From the NCBI GenBank assembly GCA_002205965.3, contig NADL03000512.1, forward strand, positions 806,001-870,000: a stretch of 64,000 bases of DNA, read 5' to 3'. The position numbers were made by a program, and so were the translations under genes. Below are positions 58,046 to 64,000 of the stretch, piece after piece (the stretch's first letter is position 1; every line of letters begins with the position of its first letter). The stretch is from Kappaphycus alvarezii (Eukaryota > Rhodophyta > Florideophyceae > Gigartinales > Solieriaceae). Below the pieces are notes generated by a model. The model was not told where the DNA came from and searched no databases. It worked only from the letters and a program-made list of their open reading frames with translations.

Positions 58046-58946
58046 ACTTGTTTCAGTATAATGTAATTCGGCATTTTCCATGCATCGCCCAGGAAAATAC
58101 GATTGCATGCATTTTCCAAGGGTTCTCCGTCTCCAAAAATAGTCAGATCAGGATCTGAGTACGCGTGGATCTGGCTCTGGTTCTACAAAGGCAATTAAAA
58201 CTATAGAACTTCTTTTGCCGTCATCCGCGTCAGTAGCTGTGGGTATGTGAAAGTGACACACTCCTAAGAGAATAGGGCGAGAACATAGATCGAATGATAG
58301 CTTCTTTTGCTTGTAACTAGTGTAACTGACGAGTATTGAAATCCGGATCGCCTTCTAATCCATTTAAAATAAATGGATGCCAGTCCCACTACTCCTGAAC
58401 TTTGACACTGCCCTGGTCAAAAGTTCTTATCTCTGTCCTGAATGCGGTACTTGAACTACTTTCTTTCCTTCCTTCAACGTTATAAATTTATGTGGACTCA
58501 TACGATCAACTGAGGTACTGAAGTTGTCTACTTAAAGATGGTTATTCAAAAGCGTGACACTCATCTGAATCGGTTCAACTTGGACAGCATATCCCTGCGA
58601 TCTACGAACCCCCACTTTGTACAACGAAACGAGTCCTTTATTATTTGTCTCTTTCATATAAGCAGCAGAACCGAATGTCTTTGCAACTTTGTCTATTCAA
58701 TATTATAAGGAAAAGGACAAATTGGCATATCCATTACATGCTAAACCCAAAAGCGCAATCTTCACCTTCATCGGAAATGTCAAGATCGTCGACTAAGTCA
58801 GAAAGATCGTTATCCCTTTCAGTACCTTCGGTATTTGTACTTATGCCATCCGAACTTAACCGTAGACTTGAGCTAATACTCCCGGCATTTGAATCCCTGA
58901 GTCTGTCCATTTGGCGATTCCACAGCTCATTCTCTGTCTCCCAAAA
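58046..58946. other. Stretch between the direct repeat and the hAT-like gene
   Basis: No gene is recognised. ATCCATTTA and TAAATGGAT (58,358-58,378) form a 9-bp stem with a three-base loop. Part of this stretch may be the 3' flank of the hAT-like transposon, but I see no clear terminal inverted repeat. Confidence 0.4.
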
Positions 58947-61900
58947 CTACATTCTATCGACTGCTCCTGCTTGAAGTTGTAGACGCAAATTCCAATAACA
59001 GAACATTAGCTTAGCCACTTTCTCATTCTTTAACCTATTTCTCAGTTTGGAATTAATTCGTTTCTGAGCGCTGAAACTTCGCTCCACAGCTGAAGATGAA
59101 GGAGAAGCAGACAGAGTTCTGCGTGCATATTTTTTCAATTCATCGTTTTGGCTACTTGAATCCTCCCAATAAAGCAATGGGCTTCCTATATATAAGCCAA
59201 AGGTTTGTTTTCTGCCTGCGAGTTCTTTCTGCTGCCATGTCCACATTTCTGCCTTGTAAGCTATCATCAACCTGCTTCCCATTACAGAAGCTAACGTTTG
59301 GTTATGCTGTTTAAATTTGCAGTAGCTTTTGACGCGTGCCTGAAGTTTGTTCATACAGAGATCATGGGGTGCAAGTGCGAAGTTTGAATTCGGGTGCAGC
59401 ATGAATGCTGCGTAGTGTATATCCTGCAGCAACAACACTTTAGTAGACTCGGAAACAGGTCCGTCACGACGATTCAAGTATACTTTCAGCACCTCATCTT
59501 TTCTTGCGGTATCCAGATTTAAGGCAGACATATCTGCCTCTACCTTCATGGTTAATGGGAGCACGTTTTGGACCCTACAAACATCAGTGTCAAACTTGCG
59601 AAGGTATTGACATACCAAGCGGACCACTGAGTAGACGGCCTTCACTTCAAAAAGAACGGAAACGACAACACCGGCTCAACGAATTCCTGATATCTCTTCC
59701 CACGACGTGAAGCTGGAACCTTGTACAAGTTCTTTTCGAAATCTTTCCTTTCAGCACATGTTTTTCCAATAAACTTCATCAAGACAGGGCGCGCCCGAAG
59801 GAATGATGATATGACTCTCTCCGAACTCGCAAACCTTGTCGCGGCCAACTGTTCGACCAAGACAGCTGTTATGTAACGAGCTCTCAGCCGTGCCAAGTCC
59901 TGTTCAACAGTTCTGGATATATCAGAACCGTCGCTCTGTGTGATCAGTGTATCTTGTTTTCGTACTCCAGCGCGAATCTTTTCATTGTAGTCGCCAGCGT
60001 ACTCTTGAAATGCAGACTTAAGCTTCCTGTGATTGTGTAGGCTATTTGCTATACAGGAAACTTTCTCGATGACGTCCCCTATCCAATCCAGGTCAGCCAA
60101 ATCTTCTGGCAAAAGATCTGCTACATGACTCTGATCATTGATACTGAAGGCCCCGGCGTGTTTTACCGCATATATACTCCTGGCATTTATGCAGGCCTGT
60201 GTATTATCGCTTACCACAGCGCAAATTCGGGCTTCCACTTCGAAAGGTTCGACAGACCGTTCCAGAATTCGCACATATTCTGTTGCCCCTGTTTTCCTTG
60301 AACCTGTATAGACGGTGTTGATGAGAAACGTATTAGTTGCGAAGTTGAAGCCAGAGTTGATACGAAGAAGAACATTTACCACAGACTGCCTCTTAACGTC
60401 CTCCCACCCATCGAATATTAATGTTCCGTATCCCTTTTGAGGAGGGTCTTTAATGCATCCCTTGATATGCGAGCGTACGGAGCTGTGATACTCTGTTAGG
60501 TGCAGGTCTGCTAGAGACCTTGAGGTTGGGAGATACTCCTCTATTCCAGGGCATACCAATTCCAGCAACTCACTTCCCGGACTAGTAATCTTTCCGCGCA
60601 GTTTATCGAACATTTGAAAAGGTCTTGCTCGGAGGACCACAATTTTCATAATGGCATCAACAAGTTTCTTCCTAGATTGATCATTCCATATAAATAAGCG
60701 TGGTCTCACCTCTCCCATGCGATGGGGTCGCTCACCGCTAACCCTCCTTCTCTTCCTTGAACCTCCAGATCTGCAAGATTCCTTAGAGCTTCCCGTAGGA
60801 GTAATTTCCTCCTGCGGTGCTGATGATTGAGTTTGAGACTGAACAGAAGGCTGCCTAGGCTGCGATGCAACTGATTCCGCCCTCCCCCTCACGCTGTTCG
60901 TGAATCTTTTGTACCATACAACTCAGCTTTCAGCCTAAGGGTGATAATTGCACCAACTGAGCGCGCTCCATTTGCGGTAGTTTGCACGGTTTGCGAGGTG
61001 TGAGGCCGAAAAGATGATACATATATTTAGTGTGGCTGCTAATGCTTACTTCAGATCGACAGAACTTGCAAATGCGTAGCTTTTGATGCTTTGGATTCCG
61101 ATGCTCCGTATACTTCCAGGCTTCTCCTTTTAAAGTCCTGTTGAAATAGTATGTTTTTCTTCCTACATCCGGTGTATTTTCTCTACAGGACTCGTTCATA
61201 TCTCTATCTCCCTCGATAGGGTTACTGACTTCATCTACCATTGCTTTTAATGCATCTAAAACTCCATCCTGATAACCGGTGTTTCTTAGTTCGTCTAACA
61301 AATCAAGTTCTGCCCTTCTCCGATTTTCTATGTAAGAAGCCTCTAACACCTCTGCAGTAGCACTTGGTTGATCTGGTCGACTTCGAGATGAACCAGCACC
61401 AGAATTTAACGGAGGCTCGTTAGTACTTGGAGCAACCGGTCTGTAGGCTCCGGTAAATACGGCAGATCCATTTTTTTCGACGACTGAACGAATATTCTCT
61501 GGGAGCTGAGGGTAGAAAGACCGCGGCGGTGGCGCGGAAGGCACAAGCAGAGGTGTTTTCTCAAGTCTATACATTGGAGAAGCTACGTGATAATGATGTT
61601 CACACGTAAACACACGCTGCGCTGGAGGAAACTGTTGGTCATTGAAAGTATTGGTTGCAAGGTGTTTGCCGTGCTGAAGTGGATGAGAAGGAATAACTGT
61701 AGTTTCCATCTGTCGGTTTTGTTCTGTAGATCGCTGAGATGATTCGAAATGTTCTCTTGTATAAATGGGATGTGAGAAGGGAGGAACTGGGTAAGGCACA
61801 ACAGGACGGGAGGTTATTGGCGCTGGGTTTGAAGGTTGTGAAGCGGAATACACAACTCTTGAGACTTGAAATGGAGCATCAGAAGGTGCAGATTGTGATA

Positions 61901-62018
61901 CTGGAACAGTGTTAGGGATAATTTGAGCGAAGTGTTGCGGGAGCGATACATTGGTTTGGATTTCAGCCGGTTGGAAGGTTGTAGTGGATGTTCGCGATGG
62001 AATAGAATCATCAACCAT
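58947..62018 (-). CDS. hAT-like transposase gene (BED-type finger, DUF659-like core, hAT dimer end)
   Basis: Three consecutive minus-strand frames. 62,018-60,930: a long disordered Pro/Ser/Gln-rich part and, near its end, a zinc-finger-like CKFCRSEVSISSHTKYMYH (about 61,070-61,010), as in BED fingers. 60,892-59,642: the RNase H-like core with LIFDGWEDVKRQSVVN and VVSDNTQACINA, typical of DUF659/hAT. 59,645-58,947: the dimerisation end with SASPSSSAVERSFSAQKRIN. The first in-frame ATG is 62,018, but the frame is open further upstream to about 62,200. The second and third frames meet at a T-run (59,645-59,655) with a one-base offset; the first and second are separated by a stop near 60,930. Long clean frames make it the youngest element here or a domesticated gene. 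No terminal repeats were found. Confidence 0.75.
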
Positions 62019-62072
62019 GTTGAGAAATGCATTAAGGCAGGAAGGGAGGTGATTTGGACTCGGTAGAGACAA

Positions 62073-62604
62073 GGGAGAGAAAGAGTGACGGATGGAGGGT
62101 GGGAAAGGTATGTTCTCATCGCCGTACTGCGGCGAGGGCAGATTTTTGGGTTTGGGACGCTGCGCGCTGGAAGCTTGTATCCGTAAGTCTGAAAGTTTAT
62201 TGATGAAGATATTTGAAAGATGTGTCAGAAGTCTCGGCTAATTACATCGGCACAATTACTTTTTTGCTTCTGTCCACGTGGAATTACTACTTCGGCAGCA
62301 TTGACCGTTATGGAAACCAGAGTGCCAAAACGAGCAATTTGCAAACAGGATTTGCAAGCGGAGTTTCTGAGTGCATCGCGTATCAAATCCTTGTTGTCGT
62401 CAGCAAAACAAAACACGGTTTCCCCGGCATAACACAGCTCACCGAGACTACCTGGCCATACGAAACGTCTCCTAACAGAGCAGCTAGCAGCAGATTTTCG
62501 AAGCTCCTGCAATGCAACTTATCCACTGGGTGTGCAACCAAGAGCCATAGCGCACTCCGCTCAAGGTCAATTCTCGCTTACGACTGCAGAGCTTTCTTTT
62601 CCAA
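62073..62604. other. Region between the hAT-like gene and the RWD-RING gene
   Basis: It contains the open 5' extension of the hAT-like frame and a minus-strand frame at 62,512-62,225 (95 codons, TTG start, closed upstream by a stop) that reads protein-like (GELCYAGETVFCFADDNKDL) but matches nothing I know. It may be a small gene or part of one. The promoter of the RWD-RING gene must also lie here. Confidence 0.3.
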
Positions 62605-63263
62605 ATGCTTGACTCGGAAGACCCACAGTTTGATTTGGAGCTTGAGCTCCTTCAAGCAAGCTACGGTGACGAGCTTGAAACGTCTACATCTCCGCTCGAA
62701 TATTTTCTGAAATTTCACGCTAGTCCTTACGTCGCTGCCCGAAAGGACATCGTGTTCGTTTCCGTCGTGGCCCATGTACGAGTGCCGTCCGGTTACCCAA
62801 GAGAACCCGCGCAGTTCACTATACATGATTCACGTGGCTTGGATGATGAGCAACTGTCAAACTTGACTAGTGCCCTGTTGACGAAAGCTACAGATGCCGC
62901 CCATCATGGTGAATTTCACGTTGGCCCAATATTCGAGGAAATCTCAGAATTTCTTACCAAGAACAACAAACCCAATCCCTGTCCAGTATGCCTAGAGCCT
63001 GTTGACATGGGATTTGTGGAGATAGATCTATGGTGGTATTAGAGCCCTGCTTGCATGTCATGCACAGAGCCTGTTATCGTAGCTATCGTCACCATCTCCA
63101 AGAGCGAAGACAAGAAAAGGAAGCTCTGCTAATTAAACGTGAAGGCCCCGTAAAAGCAGCTCGTTTGGCAGAGATAAGGTGGGCTACTTGTCCTGTGTGC
63201 CGGATGGAGGTCAAATTGGAATCTGCCGACCGTCAGGCGCGCGTCGTTTTGGAACCACCATAG
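62605..63263 (+). CDS. RWD-RING protein, likely E3 ubiquitin ligase of the RNF25 type
   Basis: From ATG 62,605 the first 110 residues are an RWD domain: LELELLQASYGDE start, the YP turn in SGYPREPAQFTIHDSRGL, and a C-terminal helix. The RING follows: CPVCLEP at 62,980, then EPCLHVMHRACYRSY, a charged helical insert of about 40 residues (HHLQERRQEKEALLIKREG) and ATCPVCR at 63,187. RWD followed by a RING with a long insert is the RNF25 (AO7) layout, which ubiquitinates ribosomal and other substrates. The reading changes phase by one base at about 63,028-63,034 (GATCTATGGTGG), between the first and second RING cysteine pairs. Length would be about 218 residues, shorter than animal RNF25. The phase change may be an assembly indel. 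It converges with the kinesin-like gene, with 40 bp between stops. Confidence 0.75.
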
Positions 63264-63303
63264 GTCGTCGTTCTTTGCGTATGAAGACAACTCTCTCTGC
63301 TTT

Positions 63304-63998
63304 TCACCCCACATGGACATCCACGTATTGATATAGAGATTTATCTCCGGCAACAGCAGCAAGAATGGAAGTTAAAGCGGGCGTCCATTCTTCGGTATCG
63401 GCAGCTTTCACAACCACTCTAAGATACCGACAGCTGCCGGAACAATCTTGAACTGACTGAAGAGCTGATTTCAATTTGGCTCGCAGTGAGGACATAGATT
63501 GCCTGAGAATCTGTCCCACGGTAATTTGGTACTCAGCGTATTCGTCTCCTTTTGAACAGATTATGTGTGACTTCCGCACTGCGTGCGTCTGCCTTGTCGG
63601 AAGCCGTGAATTCCTGGCACCGTGATCCGATTGGAAAGTTGGTTGCGAGTCCCGCGTCGGCGTAGATGGTGCTGGGATGACTGGCTCAGTGAGATCGAGG
63701 GAAGTAATAACGGATTGATGGATATGGAGGAGGTTGTAATCTTTTTTCTCCTTGTTTAGCTGCCTTGCCGCCCGAGCAACCTTACAGATACTAGAGTATT
63801 GATTCTCATTGCGTTTCCATACAATATCTAGTGACCGTGATTCGTCCACGACGACTGTTACCAGCCTTGCCTTTCCACAGAACGCCCTCTGAAGAAGTTC
63901 AGGTGGAAGAACCTGTCCGTGGGCCACAGGTTTTCTGTCGTCTAGAATATGTAAGACATGGGAGAATTGTGGTATTGCCTCACGAGTGTTTTTCGCAT
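63304..63998 (-). CDS. Divergent kinesin-like protein, end of motor domain and tail (partial)
   Basis: The frame runs from the window edge leftwards; an in-frame ATG lies at 63,998-63,996 but the gene probably starts outside. The segment HILDDRKP...LPPELLQRAFCGKARLVTVVV follows the pattern of the kinesin motor end, where ALxDRK, SKLTRLLQ, LGGNAxT and strand residues occur in this order. Then QYSSICKVARAARQLN is like the last motor helix (SLRFAxRAxxI). The remaining 135 residues are a Ser/Pro-rich link and a helical end with no known domain. The usual HVPYRDSKLT is poorly kept, so this may be a degenerate motor or a false match. Convergent with the RWD-RING gene. Confidence 0.4.
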   Translation of the reverse strand, partial: AKNTREAIPQFSHVLHILDDRKPVAHGQVLPPELLQRAFCGKARLVTVVVDESRSLDIVWKRNENQYSSICKVARAARQLNKEKKDYNLLHIHQSVITSLDLTEPVIPAPSTPTRDSQPTFQSDHGARNSRLPTRQTHAVRKSHIICSKGDEYAEYQITVGQILRQSMSSLRAKLKSALQSVQDCSGSCRYLRVVVKAADTEEWTPALTSILAAVAGDKSLYQYVDVHVG

Positions 63999-64000
63999 AG

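Noticed and set aside
58358-58378. 9-bp hairpin as the end of the hAT-like transposon
   Set aside because: No matching inverted copy or 8-bp duplication was found on the other side of the gene, so it cannot be used as a terminus.

Overview
The window looks like nuclear DNA of a eukaryote with compact, intron-poor genes separated by large tracts of decayed transposable elements. The protein genes at 43.98-54.15 kb and 62.6-64 kb are eukaryotic: signal recognition particle receptor alpha, AIM24, a DnaJ-type cysteine-rich protein with a possible plastid leader, an RWD-RING ubiquitin ligase and a kinesin-like tail. The one tRNA gene has eukaryotic internal promoter boxes and an oligo-T terminator. 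A multicellular red alga is my best guess (compact genes, no visible introns, many LTR elements, a likely plastid protein). That is inference; no single marker proves it.

Layout. 1-15 kb: AT-rich, heavily decayed DNA with a Copia fossil (about 7.1-11.4 kb), a scrap of Gypsy reverse transcriptase (about 12.8 kb) and a diverged repeat pair at 2.9 and 14.6 kb. 15-30 kb: Gypsy fossils on both strands with chromodomain-like ends (minus 19.3-22.7, plus 24.5-26.3), a plus-strand coding block at 16.3-18.3 kb, and a 4 kb tract (25.1-29.2) crowded with tiny three-base-loop hairpins. 30-43 kb: a candidate LTR with a primer-binding-like site (30.13-30.69), a plus-strand coding block, and a minus-strand Gypsy fossil (32.3-41.7). 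That fossil is split by a complete-looking 4.05 kb hAT DNA transposon (34,346-38,391) with terminal inverted repeats, an 8-bp target duplication and subterminal 43-bp repeats. A dead Tc1/mariner copy follows at 41.8-43.0.

43.98-54.15 kb is a gene island without recognisable transposons: SRP receptor alpha and a cysteine-rich zinc protein (convergent, 73 bp between stops), AIM24, tRNA-Gln(UUG), a short unknown gene, QueF (nitrile reductase of the queuosine pathway, unexpected in a eukaryote) and a Snapin-like coiled-coil protein. From 54.8 to 58.05 kb a P-loop NTPase gene resembling the Crinkler/RHS group lies between two 258-bp direct repeats of about 97% identity. A hAT-like transposase gene fills 58.9-62.2 kb, and an RWD-RING gene and a kinesin-like gene converge at the right edge.

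The island genes do not form one pathway. SRP receptor alpha targets secretory proteins to the ER, AIM24 is a mitochondrial-type factor, the RWD-RING protein is a likely ubiquitin ligase, and QueF with tRNA-Gln(UUG) both concern tRNA, although tRNA-Gln is not a queuosine substrate. Several conserved genes (SRP receptor, AIM24, RWD-RING, NTPase, hAT) read correctly only across one-base frame offsets, mostly at short homopolymers, which points to assembly indels or recent decay.
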